A DNA stretch of 61,494 bases from JBBQER01 sp052148155 (lineage in GTDB: Bacteria; Actinomycetota; Acidimicrobiia; IMCC26256; PALSA-610): assembly GCA_052148155.1 (NCBI GenBank), contig JBKQIY010000050.1, positions 1 to 61,494 on the forward strand. Reading direction: 5' to 3'. The notes under the pieces are model-generated. The model was not told the origin of the DNA and ran no database searches. It saw only the letters and a program-made list of their open reading frames with translations. Positions 51,042 through 59,771 of this stretch are shown piece after piece. Both the position numbers and the translations under genes were made by a program. Numbering within the stretch: the stretch's first letter is position 1; every line of letters begins with the position of its first letter.

Positions 51042-52805
51042 GTGAGTATTCCCCGCCGACGTCGCCCTCTATTCAGGCTGGCCGGCGCGTTCGGGCTCGC
51101 GATCGGCATCGTCGTGCTTGTCGCCGCGCCGGCTTCGGCGCACGCGACGCTCCTGAGTGAGAGCCCTGCGCAGTACTCGACGGTCGCGACGTCGCCGACT
51201 CAGGTCGAGCTCACCTACGACGAGAATGTGGAGATCTCTTTCGGCTCGATCGCGCTGTACAACCAGAAAGGCGACCGGGTCGATATCGGCGCCCCCCATC
51301 ACTCCGCGAAGTCGGACCATTCGATCGAAGCCAGCGTGCCGCACCTCGCGGACGGCGCCTACGTCCTGACGTGGCGGGTCATCTCGGCCGACTCGCATCC
51401 GGTGCACGGCGCGTACACGTTTACGGTCGGAAGCTCCTCTGTGAATGCTCAAGGTCTCGCCGCGAAGCTCGAAGCCGAAGGTGGCGGGAACCGGACTGTC
51501 GGCGTCGTCTTCGGGATCGTACGCGCAGCTGAGTTCGCTGGTATCGCGCTGCTCCTCGGCGCGGTTGTGTTCGCGGCAGCGATTCGTCCGCGCGGTCGGC
51601 GACGGTCTCGTGCCGATTCGCTCGTGTGGGCCGGTTGGATCCTGCTGTTCGTGGCGACCGTCGCAGGCCTTTTGCTCCAAGGTCCGTACGCGGGTGGGTT
51701 CCCGATCACAGCGACGTTCCATAGCGCGGTCGTGCGGGCGGTTCTCCAGACGCGTTACGGGCACCTCATCGAAATTCGGCTTGTGCTGCTGATCGCCGCG
51801 TTGCCGCTCCTGTTCGCGGCTCGAAAGTTCTGGCGACCCGGCTGGTGGTGGTGGACGCTCGCCGTACCCGTCGGAGTCGCGATCGCCGCGACGCCGGGTC
51901 TGGCCGGCCACGCCGCGACGGGAACATTTACCGAGCTCGCGGTTCCGCTCGACACATTGCACGTCGCGGCGATGAGCGTCTGGCTGGGCGGCCTCGCCGC
52001 GCTCGCGTTCGTCGTCCTCGATCGTGATCCCGACGCCCGCAGGGCCTCGGAACGCTTCTCGCCGGTCGCGTTGTGCAGCGTCGTGCTCATCGTCGTGTCC
52101 GGCGTGTTCGCCGCGTGGCGACAGGTTGGATGGTCAGTCGACGCGTTCCGGGACACGACATACGGCCGCCTCCTGCTGGTGAAGGTCGCGGTGTTCATCG
52201 GTCTGATCGCACTGGCAGCGTGGAGTCGGGCCATCGTGAGAAGGCGCCGACCCGCGACGTTGAGCGCCGCGATCGCACCCCCCGCGACTGCGACCCGCCA
52301 ACCCGGGACGATGCCCGTCGATCCCGATGTGCGGGGCCTGCGCTGGTCGGTCGGTGCCGAGCTCGTGTTCGGCATCGCGATTCTCGTCATCACATCTCTG
52401 CTCGTGAACGCGCAGCCGGCACGCAGCGCCCTCACACTTCCGTACTCGACCGAGTTCCGCAGCCCGACGATGCTCATCGATCTGATCATCTCGCCCGCGA
52501 AGGCCGGACGCGTCGACATCCACATCTACACGTTGTCGCCGGCGGGCGGGAACCTGTTCACGCCAAGTGTCACGGCCGAGATCAGCCTGCCGTCGAAGGG
52601 CATCGCACCACTCACCGTCCCACTGGTGCGCGCCGGCCCGAATCACTTCCTTGCGTGCCTGTCGCCGGCCTCGGAATCCACGGGCACCGCGACCTGTACG
52701 AACAAGTTCTCGATCCCGTTCTCGGGAAGGTGGCTCATCGTGATTCGGGCGTTACGCGACGAGTTCGACGAGGTGGCGGTACAGAAATCGGTCGACATCA
52801 GGTAG
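51042..52805 (+). CDS. CopC-CopD fusion copper protein (YcnJ-like)
   Basis: Protein of 587 residues. The signal peptide ends ASA, so the mature protein starts with His (HATLLSESPAQ), the N-terminal Cu(II) ligand of CopC. The CopC domain (about 33-130) ends with SADSHPVHGAYTFTV, another copper ligand region. Eight transmembrane helices of CopD follow (about 150-460), then an extracytoplasmic beta domain (about 465-585). It probably imports or handles copper at the membrane. GTG 51042 begins the signal peptide. YcnI follows 76 bp later, as in copper operons. Confidence 0.92.
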   Translation: MSIPRRRRPLFRLAGAFGLAIGIVVLVAAPASAHATLLSESPAQYSTVATSPTQVELTYDENVEISFGSIALYNQKGDRVDIGAPHHSAKSDHSIEASVPHLADGAYVLTWRVISADSHPVHGAYTFTVGSSSVNAQGLAAKLEAEGGGNRTVGVVFGIVRAAEFAGIALLLGAVVFAAAIRPRGRRRSRADSLVWAGWILLFVATVAGLLLQGPYAGGFPITATFHSAVVRAVLQTRYGHLIEIRLVLLIAALPLLFAARKFWRPGWWWWTLAVPVGVAIAATPGLAGHAATGTFTELAVPLDTLHVAAMSVWLGGLAALAFVVLDRDPDARRASERFSPVALCSVVLIVVSGVFAAWRQVGWSVDAFRDTTYGRLLLVKVAVFIGLIALAAWSRAIVRRRRPATLSAAIAPPATATRQPGTMPVDPDVRGLRWSVGAELVFGIAILVITSLLVNAQPARSALTLPYSTEFRSPTMLIDLIISPAKAGRVDIHIYTLSPAGGNLFTPSVTAEISLPSKGIAPLTVPLVRAGPNHFLACLSPASESTGTATCTNKFSIPFSGRWLIVIRALRDEFDEVAVQKSVDIR

Positions 52806-52881
52806 CAACGGCCGCGATAGTGCGAACGATGTGATCGCGCGCTAGACAACCCGCGACCTTCACATGCCCGAGGAGCATCGA

Positions 52882-53586
52882 ATGCGCAAGCGGATCGCCG
52901 TCCTTTCGACACTGACCGTCGCAATCCTGTTCGCCGTCGCGGCACCCGCGTCCGCGCACGTGACCGTCGATCCGTTGTCGGCACCTCAGGGCTCGACGGT
53001 CAAGCTCTCCTTCCTGGCGCCGAACGAGGACCCGACGGCCAAAATGACCGAGCTCCAGGTCGCGTTCCCGACGCCGCCGGAGTCGCCGATCCCGACCGTG
53101 ACCGTCGAGCCGATCGCCGGTTGGAGTATCAAGGTCACGACCGAGAACCTCGCCAAGCCCATCACCACCGACGATGGCACCATCGACAACATCGTCAGCG
53201 AGATCGACTGGAAGGCGAAGAGCACCGCTGACGGCATCGGCGCGAATCAGTTTGGCGAGTTCACCATCGACGCCGACGGGCTCCCCACCAACGAAACCCA
53301 AGTCGTGTTCAAGGCGATCCAAACCTATTCGGACGGTACCGTCGTCCGCTGGATCGACCCGGTGACACCGGGCGGTCCCGAAGCCGAGCACCCGACACCG
53401 ATCCTGCAGCTCACCAGCCCGTCCGGTTCGGCGACCCCGGCTACCACCGCGCCGGCCGCAACGGCTGTCGTTGCGGCGTCGACACGCGACAACAGTGCAC
53501 GGGCGCTTGCGATCATCGGCATTGTGCTGGGCGCCCTCGCGTTGGTCTTCGCGACTGGTGCGCTGATGAAGAAGCGCCGCGCGTAG
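52882..53586 (+). CDS. YcnI-family (DUF1775) copper-binding protein
   Basis: Protein of 234 residues. The signal peptide (about 1-26) ends APASA, leaving HVTVDPLSAPQGS at the mature N-terminus; this His is the copper 'brace' ligand. Trp in IAGWSIKV and Glu in TELQVAFP are the other expected ligand-region residues. A Pro/Ala/Thr linker and a C-terminal membrane helix (about 205-228) with the basic KKRRA tail anchor it on the outside. GAGGAGC precedes ATG 52882. It probably delivers copper to the CopC-CopD protein encoded just upstream. Confidence 0.92.
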   Translation: MRKRIAVLSTLTVAILFAVAAPASAHVTVDPLSAPQGSTVKLSFLAPNEDPTAKMTELQVAFPTPPESPIPTVTVEPIAGWSIKVTTENLAKPITTDDGTIDNIVSEIDWKAKSTADGIGANQFGEFTIDADGLPTNETQVVFKAIQTYSDGTVVRWIDPVTPGGPEAEHPTPILQLTSPSGSATPATTAPAATAVVAASTRDNSARALAIIGIVLGALALVFATGALMKKRRA

Positions 53587-53782
53587 CGGCTCAACGCGTC
53601 GAACAAGGTCGTGTCGATCTTCGTCGCCTGACACGCGAAGCGGCATCCGGACCGACGCCGTCCGACGTGTTCGGGCGGGACCTCGCGACGAGATACGGGT
53701 GTGTACTCCCGAACCGTGCGACAGGCGAGGGGTCGGCTGCGGACGCGACGAGGTGGGCCGGCCGATCGGGCATGATGCGTAC

Positions 53783-54253
53783 GTGTCACTCGAAGTTGAG
53801 ATCGCGGCGGCAACCGTGGGCGACAAGATCGCGATCCGCCACCTGCTCGAACTGTACGTATACGACTTCTCCGACTTCACCGACTGGGACGTCGATGAAC
53901 ACGGATTGTTCGGATACCGGTACCTGGATCATTACTGGACAGAGCCCGACCGGCATCCGTTCATGATTCGCGTCAACGGGCGCATCGCGGGCTTCGCGTT
54001 CGTTCGGTCGGGCCGACCGCACGACATGGCAGAGTTCTTCGTCCTGCGCAAATACCGCGGTCGCGGCGTTGGCGTGCAGGCGGCCCGATCCTTGTTTGCG
54101 AACTTCCCGGGCGACTGGCAGGTGCGCCAACTCGCGGCCAACGCGCCAGCCACCGCGTTCTGGCGTGTCGCGATCCCGGTCCCGTTCCGCGAAAACACCG
54201 ATGAGAAAGGTTCCGTCCAGCACTTTCATCTCGCCGCGCCGGTCGGCACATGA
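53783..54253 (+). CDS. GNAT-family N-acetyltransferase
   Basis: Protein of 156 residues from GTG. HPFMIRVNGRIAGFAFVRSG (about 59-78) and the acetyl-CoA loop FFVLRKYRGRGVGVQAARSL (about 85-104, R-G-x-G-x) define a GNAT fold. FWRVAIPVPFREN near the C-terminus is the usual aromatic motif. The N-terminal segment IRHLLELYVYDFSDF is acidic. The substrate is unknown. It stands alone, followed by a long gene-free stretch. Confidence 0.85.
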   Translation: MSLEVEIAAATVGDKIAIRHLLELYVYDFSDFTDWDVDEHGLFGYRYLDHYWTEPDRHPFMIRVNGRIAGFAFVRSGRPHDMAEFFVLRKYRGRGVGVQAARSLFANFPGDWQVRQLAANAPATAFWRVAIPVPFRENTDEKGSVQHFHLAAPVGT

Positions 54254-54912
54254 CCCGCCGAACACGCGACGGTGTGCGGCTTCGGCACGTGACGGCGACG
54301 AGCTGGTCGTCGAACGCTGGGTGAGCGGTGACCGCCGCGCCGGCGAGCCTTGCCCGCGCAGCATGACGTCCGTGTCGAGCGGTGCGGCTGATTCGTCGTC
54401 ACGTACGGGAAGACCGCGCCGTTTTCGAGGTTGACGACGTCCCGGCCGTTTCGTGCGCGGCGGTCGGAAACCGGGTCGCGTCGAGGCTGATCGGTGCTGG
54501 CCGGTGCACCACGCGCCGCGCCAGGAATGCTCCAACGACACGAACGCGCTTCGTGCCGCGCCGGAACGGTGACCGGCCGGGTGGACGCCGGCCGTCGCGT
54601 TCCACCCGCGCACGACCGGCCGGACGTCACCGCGCGACGTCGGCGACACGACCGCGCGGCTCGACAGGCTCGACTGGCAGGCAACCGCGGTCGACGTCGG
54701 CCGGCCAACCGCGGCGTGTCCGTCGATGTTCGTGAGGCGTTCGAGCGCACCGACCGTGCCACCGGTCCCGGTCGGGTTTCCTTTTCGGCGGTTGGACGAC
54801 TACTTGAGAAAGGGGCGTTTGTGGGCGAGTCGCGTCTTGGAATATCTGAGATCGCGTCGGTGGTGCTTTCATCACCCCGGACAGCCAACCGGCGACGGCA
54901 GGGGGATGATCC
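54254..54912. other. 660-bp gene-free region upstream of the fibronectin-repeat gene
   Basis: No frame on either strand looks like protein; composition is Arg-rich in every reading. It contains CTTTCATCACCCCGGACAGCC close to the downstream start. Structured leader RNA is possible, but I could not match a known riboswitch. Confidence 0.4.
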
Positions 54913-55905
54913 ATGCGGACATCGACGTCACGGCCGGGACCCCAAGGCTGGTACGCGTCGTTGTGCGCCGTCGCGTTAGCCGCCCTGGCGTTGGGCGCCG
55001 CACCCGCGGGCGGCGCGACGACGGTTCCGGGCGCGCCGACCATCACCTCCGCGACGGCCGGTCGGCACAGCGTGACCGTCACATATTCTGCGCCGTCCAA
55101 TGACGGCGGCAAGCCAATCACCGACTATCGGGTTGCGTGCACGTCAAGCGACGCCGGCGTGAGCCGGTCGCGCACCGGACACGTTTCACCGATCCGGGTG
55201 ACCGGCCTCAGTGCCGCCAAGACGTATACGTGCGACGTCGAAGCACGCAACCGCGCCGGCTATGGGCCTGCGTCGGCGGAGTCGGCTCCGGTCGTGACGT
55301 TCGCGGCTCCGCCGTCACCGACGGTTCCGGGTGCACCGACGATCAGTTCGGCCACCCCAGGGGTGCGCAGCGTGTCGGTCGGGTTCGCGGCGCCGGCCAG
55401 TGATGGTGGTGCGAAGATCCTCGAGTATCGGGTTGCGTGCACGTCGAGCGACGGCGGCGTGAACCGTTCGAGGACGAGACGGACCTCTCCGATCCGGGTC
55501 GCGCTGACCGCGTCGAAGACCTATACGTGCGACGTGAAAGCAAAGAACCGCGTCGGTTTCGGAGCGCCGTCGGCATTGTTAGCACCGTTCGTGACCCTCG
55601 CCCCGCCCGTGGTGACGGTCCCGGGAGCACCGACGATCACTTCGGCGGTCGCCGGCAACCACGACGTGACCGTCGCGTTTTCGGCTCCGGCCGCCAGCGA
55701 TGGCGCGCCGATCTTCGAGTACAAGGCGACGTGTACGTCGAGCGACGGCGGTGTCGCTCGCTCGAATCGGCGGGGCCGCTCATCGATCCGGGTCGGTGGC
55801 CTGACGTCGGCGAAGACCTACACGTGCACGGTCGCCGCGAAGAACCGCAAGGGTTTCGGGGCCGAGTCGGCACCCTCGGCTGCGGTTGTGACACTCCAGA
55901 ACTGA
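54913..55905 (+). CDS. Secreted protein with three fibronectin type III repeats
   Basis: Protein of 330 residues. The signal peptide (about 1-34) ends near GGA. Three FnIII domains of about 95 residues follow, each starting VPGAPTI(T/S)SA and ending NRxG(Y/F)G..SA. Each carries the same two cysteines (ACTSSD or TCTSSD, and TYTCDV or TYTCTV), so each repeat probably has its own disulfide. The repeats are also alike at DNA level, indicating recent duplication. There is no membrane anchor or catalytic domain. It is likely an exported adhesive or spacer protein. Confidence 0.9.
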   Translation: MRTSTSRPGPQGWYASLCAVALAALALGAAPAGGATTVPGAPTITSATAGRHSVTVTYSAPSNDGGKPITDYRVACTSSDAGVSRSRTGHVSPIRVTGLSAAKTYTCDVEARNRAGYGPASAESAPVVTFAAPPSPTVPGAPTISSATPGVRSVSVGFAAPASDGGAKILEYRVACTSSDGGVNRSRTRRTSPIRVALTASKTYTCDVKAKNRVGFGAPSALLAPFVTLAPPVVTVPGAPTITSAVAGNHDVTVAFSAPAASDGAPIFEYKATCTSSDGGVARSNRRGRSSIRVGGLTSAKTYTCTVAAKNRKGFGAESAPSAAVVTLQN

Positions 55906-56016
55906 TCGACGGCGCCCCGTCGTCCAAGAACTGATCGCCACCGAACGGCTTCGGTTTGCGGCGAACCTCTGCGTGTGTGCGTGCGGCAATCTTGGTCGTG
56001 CGACAATGCCGGTGGC

Positions 56017-57246
56017 ATGGGGGCGGCAGATACGACCGAGACCGGGACGTCGCGCACCGTACGCCGCCTCGGGCTCGTGCCAGGATTCGACGGCCTGCGA
56101 GGCGTCGCCGTTCTCCTCGTCGTGACGTATCACTTCCGCCATCTGCTCGACCCGTGGACAACCCGTTATGTGCGTCGAACGTCGTTCAGCCGGCTCGCCA
56201 GCGGAGCCACTCGGAAAGTCACGCATCTCGTCCTCGTGCTGCGGGTTCATCCGAAACCCTTCTTCGGATCCCTGTTCCCGAAAGGGGGATCCCTCGGCGT
56301 CGACATCTTTTTCGTGTTGAGTGGATTTCTCATCACCGCGCTGCTCCTTCGTGAGCACGCGACGGAACATCGCATCAGCTTCCGCGGGTTTTACCGCCGG
56401 CGGGCATTGCGACTGCTGCCGGCGTTGTTCCTCTTCGTCGCCGCGCAGCTGACCTACTCGATCATCACGCACGGACAGTGGAAAGAAGAGCGCGAGGCGC
56501 TCATCTCGATCATCTTCTATTTCTGGAACTGGAGACTCTTCTACAGCTACCCGGCGGTCCCGAAAGGACTCGCGCATCTGTGGTCGTTGTCGGTCGAGGA
56601 ACAGTTCTACATCGTGTGGCCGCTGGTCGTAGCGGTCTTCGTCGCAGCTCGGCGACGTTCTTCGACCGTCGTCACCGCGATGGTCGCGGCGGTCGCGGCA
56701 GTTGCGGTGTGGCGATTCCTGCTCGCCGAACGAGGCAACCTGACGTTGCTCTACTTCCGTACCGACGTGCGGGCGGACGCGTTACTCGTCGGAGCGCTGA
56801 CGGCGTACCTGTGGACGCGAGGATTCGTGGCGCCCCGACGCTTGCTCATCCCGGCTGCGTGGGTTTCGCTCGCTTTCGTCGCCGCGTGCGTCATGCATTT
56901 CGAAAGCACCGCTCGATTCTTCTTCGACGGAGGTTTCACCGCGGTCGCGATCGCAGTCGCGATCATGGTGTATGCGATCGTCGAGTTCGGCTGGCTGTCG
57001 AAGCGCTTTTTGACATTTCGGCCGCTGCGGGCCGTCGGTCGAGTCTCGTACGGCCTGTATCTGTGGCACTTCTTCGTGTTCACGATCGTGGCTGAGAAGA
57101 TGGCGGCGTCGTCTTCCTCGGCCCGTATCGCGACCGCCGTCGGAATCACCGCCGCCGCGACACTCTTTTCGTGGTTTGTGGTCGAACAACCTTTCCTGCG
57201 TCGAAAACATCGTGTCTCCACGGCGCCGGCGCCGGTCACACCCTGA
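56017..57246 (+). CDS. Acyltransferase-3 family membrane protein
   Basis: Protein of 409 residues with about ten transmembrane helices. FDGLRGVAVLLVVTYHFRHL (about 25-44) holds the catalytic His region. GVDIFFVLSGFLITALL (about 95-111), HLWSLSVEEQFYIVWPLVVA and YGLYLWHFFVFTI are the other signatures (OafA/YrhL-like). It would transfer acyl groups to a surface glycan or lipid; there is no SGNH domain. ATG 56017 is preferred; the upstream extension is not conserved-looking. A GACAAT -10-like box lies just upstream. Confidence 0.92.
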   Translation: MGAADTTETGTSRTVRRLGLVPGFDGLRGVAVLLVVTYHFRHLLDPWTTRYVRRTSFSRLASGATRKVTHLVLVLRVHPKPFFGSLFPKGGSLGVDIFFVLSGFLITALLLREHATEHRISFRGFYRRRALRLLPALFLFVAAQLTYSIITHGQWKEEREALISIIFYFWNWRLFYSYPAVPKGLAHLWSLSVEEQFYIVWPLVVAVFVAARRRSSTVVTAMVAAVAAVAVWRFLLAERGNLTLLYFRTDVRADALLVGALTAYLWTRGFVAPRRLLIPAAWVSLAFVAACVMHFESTARFFFDGGFTAVAIAVAIMVYAIVEFGWLSKRFLTFRPLRAVGRVSYGLYLWHFFVFTIVAEKMAASSSSARIATAVGITAAATLFSWFVVEQPFLRRKHRVSTAPAPVTP

Positions 57247-57274
57247 CACCTACCGGTCCGCGACAATCGAGTTC

Positions 57275-58492
57275 GTGGGCCTGCGTGCACAACGACGTTT
57301 GAGCGCGGTCGCCCTGGCGATGGCGGTCGCGCTCGCGACCATCGTCGTCGTGTCCGGCCGCGGCTCCAGCCGGCGGCCGCCCGCCGCAGTTGCGACAACC
57401 CAACCGGCCGTGTCGGCGCCCCGCTCGCCTGCGAGCCCGAAAACCGGGCCGAAACGGGCGTCTGCGACCACCACGACCGTTCCGCCGCCACCCGCAGTCG
57501 ACCGACCGATGCGGCTCGTCGACACGATCACCGGTGCCATCTCGCCGAAGTCGGTCGACGCGACCGGCACCGGCCTCGTGTTCGCGCAGAACATGATGTA
57601 CCGCCACACGATGACCGTCTACAACGACGCCGGGACGCTCGTGAAGACGATCCCCGACAGTGTCGACCTGGCGAGCTTCGGATACCCCGGCCACGCCGGA
57701 CTGTCGCGCGGCGCGCCGGTCGAAGGTGCGGTCAGCCCCGATCACCGTTTCTTCTACGTCACCAACTATTCGATGTACGGCACCAACTTCGGGCCCGAAG
57801 GCAGCGACAACTGCCGCGGTCCGGCTGGCCTGTCACCGAGCTTCGTGTACCGCGTCGACCTGAAGACCCTCGCGATCGACGGTGTCACGCAGGTCGGGAT
57901 GGTCCCGAAGTTCATCACCGTCACGCCCGACAATCGGTACATCCTCGTCACCAACTGGTGCTCGTTCGACATGAGCGTCATCGACCGGTCGACGTTCAAG
58001 CAGGTTCGGCGCATCTACCTCGGGACCGATCCCCGCGGGATCGCGGTGAACAAGGCGTCCACCGTGGCGTACGTCGCGGTCATGGGTTCGACCGACATCG
58101 CGCGTCTCAACCTCCGCACCTTTGCGGTGTCATGGTTCGACGGAGTGGGACTGTCGCCGCGTCAGGTCGTGCTCGATCCGACCGGCCGCTACCTGTACGC
58201 CACCTTGAACGGCGACAGTCGCGTCGTGAAAATCGACACCGCTACCGGCGCGGTGGTCGCGACCGTCGCGACCGGCGACCAGCCTCGCAGCATGACGATC
58301 TCGCCCGACGGGACCGCGCTCTACGTCGTCAACTACCTGTCGAACACCGTCTCGAAGGTGCGGGCATCAGACATGAGCATCGTGCAGACCATCGCCGCGC
58401 CCTCACATCCGATCGGAATCACGTTCGAGCCGTCGACCCGCAGGGTGTGGGTGGCGTGCTACAGCGGCGAGATCCTCGTCTTCGACGCCTGA
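57275..58492 (+). CDS. Secreted or membrane-anchored YVTN-type beta-propeller protein
   Basis: Protein of 405 residues from GTG, with GACAAT ending seven bases before it. An N-terminal hydrophobic helix (about 11-29) is a signal anchor, and an Ala/Pro/Thr linker follows (to about 75). The rest is a seven-bladed YVTN/Lactonase-like propeller with repeats such as TVTPDNRYILVTNW, VVLDPTGRYLYATLNGDSRV and MTISPDGTALYVVNYLSNTV. It is extracellular with no visible catalytic residues. It is probably a surface or binding protein related to the neighbouring secreted genes. Confidence 0.9.
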   Translation: MGLRAQRRLSAVALAMAVALATIVVVSGRGSSRRPPAAVATTQPAVSAPRSPASPKTGPKRASATTTTVPPPPAVDRPMRLVDTITGAISPKSVDATGTGLVFAQNMMYRHTMTVYNDAGTLVKTIPDSVDLASFGYPGHAGLSRGAPVEGAVSPDHRFFYVTNYSMYGTNFGPEGSDNCRGPAGLSPSFVYRVDLKTLAIDGVTQVGMVPKFITVTPDNRYILVTNWCSFDMSVIDRSTFKQVRRIYLGTDPRGIAVNKASTVAYVAVMGSTDIARLNLRTFAVSWFDGVGLSPRQVVLDPTGRYLYATLNGDSRVVKIDTATGAVVATVATGDQPRSMTISPDGTALYVVNYLSNTVSKVRASDMSIVQTIAAPSHPIGITFEPSTRRVWVACYSGEILVFDA

Positions 58493-58530
58493 GACTTTTC
58501 TTGGCGCACCGTGCGGGTACCCTGGCGGCT

Positions 58531-59115
58531 GTGGCGGATCAGTCGACTTTCGAAGAGCTGGCGTCGCCGTACATGTCGGCGCTGTACGCCGCCGCGCTCC
58601 GCATGACCCGAAACCCGTCCGACGCGGAAGATCTCGTACAAGAAACCTACCTGCGCGCCTATCGCGGCTTCGGTGGGTTCCGGGAGGGCACGAACCTCAA
58701 GGCCTGGCTCTACCGGATTCTCACGAACACGTTCATCAACCAGTACCGGGCGAAGAAGCGGCGACCCGACCAAGTCGAACTCGACGACGTCGAAGACTTT
58801 TACATCTTTCGCCGCCTCGGCGGAATTGAGGCCGCCGACGCCGAACGCACCGCAGAAACCGCGGCGCTCGAATCGATGCCCGACGCCGAAGTGAAACAAG
58901 CGCTCGAATCGATTCCTGAGCAATTCCGGATGGCTGTGATCCTTGCTGACATCGAGGGTTTCTCGTACAAGGAGATCGCCGAAATTCTGGATGTCCCGAT
59001 CGGAACTGTGATGAGTCGTATCCATCGCGGAAGAAGGCAGCTCCAGAAGCTGTTGTGGGACTACGCCACGGAGCACAACCTGCGTCCGCGGGTCGAGACC
59101 GCCACGGGGGGATAG
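58531..59115 (+). CDS. sigR: ECF sigma factor of the SigR/SigH type
   Basis: Protein of 194 residues. Region 2 (ALRMTRNPSDAEDLVQETYL, about 23-42) and GGFREGTNLKAWLYRILTNT, then region 4 (PEQFRMAVILADIEGFSYKE, then IAEILDVPIGTVMSRIHRGR) are typical of SigR. The next gene encodes the cognate zinc anti-sigma. In actinobacteria this pair controls the disulfide-stress and thioredoxin/mycothiol response. The GTG lies eight bases after a TACCCT -10-like box, suggesting a leaderless transcript. I see no GGGAAT-type SigR-dependent promoter upstream. Confidence 0.93.
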   Translation: MADQSTFEELASPYMSALYAAALRMTRNPSDAEDLVQETYLRAYRGFGGFREGTNLKAWLYRILTNTFINQYRAKKRRPDQVELDDVEDFYIFRRLGGIEAADAERTAETAALESMPDAEVKQALESIPEQFRMAVILADIEGFSYKEIAEILDVPIGTVMSRIHRGRRQLQKLLWDYATEHNLRPRVETATGG

Positions 59116-59140
59116 CGCAACCACATGGACTGTTCGCCCA

Positions 59141-59386
59141 ATGGACATGAGCCCAATGGACTGTGACGACGCCCTTTTCCGCGTCTACGAGTACCTCGAC
59201 GGGGAGCTGACCGTCTGGAGACGCCGGGCCATCACCCGGCATCTCGACGAGTGCCCGCCGTGCGCGAACGGTTTCACGTTCGAGGTGGAGCTACGCCGGA
59301 TCGTCGTGTCGAAATGCCGCGAGGAGGTCCCTTCGACCCTGCGCGTACGGATCGCCGAAGCCCTCGGGATCGTCACCGACGACTAA
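59141..59386 (+). CDS. rsrA: RsrA-type zinc anti-sigma factor
   Basis: Protein of 81 residues with the ZAS motif: Cys near the N-terminus (MDCDDALFRVYEYLDGEL) and HLDECPPC (H-x3-C-x2-C, about 37-44). In RsrA these ligands hold zinc and form a disulfide on oxidation, releasing SigR. An extra Cys near residue 59 fits the family. Three in-frame ATG codons (59141, 59147, 59156) could start it; the last begins right at MDCDD. It lies 25 bp after sigR. Confidence 0.92.
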   Translation: MDMSPMDCDDALFRVYEYLDGELTVWRRRAITRHLDECPPCANGFTFEVELRRIVVSKCREEVPSTLRVRIAEALGIVTDD

Positions 59387-59543
59387 TCGGGCTCCGATCG
59401 CCGAACCTCCAGACCGTCGGGTCGGGTCCCCGACGTTCCAGCATCGCAGGTCGGGCCGGACCCGGACGCCGGCCAGGGCCCGTATCCCGACCCGGTCGCC
59501 GCACCTTCTACGATGTTGTCCGCCGCGACAATGAGGAGGAACC

Positions 59544-59771
59544 GTGCGACCGTCCGAGATCATGATGCTCTCGATCGGTTTCGTCGTTGCGCTGGCCGGA
59601 CTCGTGATGGGCTTCGCCGTGTACATCGACCACACCGGCGGCTACTTCTGGTTCTACTGGATCGCTCCGCTGCTCACGATCGGGCTCGGTGCCATCCTGA
59701 TCTGGTTGTCCGTCGGGTACTGGATGAAGGTCGGACGACTCGAGACCAAGGGTCGCCCGCGCAGTGACTGA
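59544..59771 (+). CDS. Small two-helix membrane protein
   Basis: Protein of 75 residues. A perfect AGGAGG precedes the GTG. Two transmembrane helices (about 6-28 and 35-58: SIGFVVALAGLVMGFAVYI and WIAPLLTIGLGAILIWLSVG) are followed by a basic tail. The stop overlaps the start of the DUF2342 protease by eight bases, so the two are co-translated. Function unknown. Confidence 0.8.
   Translation: MRPSEIMMLSIGFVVALAGLVMGFAVYIDHTGGYFWFYWIAPLLTIGLGAILIWLSVGYWMKVGRLETKGRPRSD

Noticed and set aside
54840..54912. c-di-GMP or c-di-AMP riboswitch before the fibronectin-repeat gene
   Set aside because: The conserved core bases of these classes cannot be aligned; the resemblance is limited to short GC motifs.
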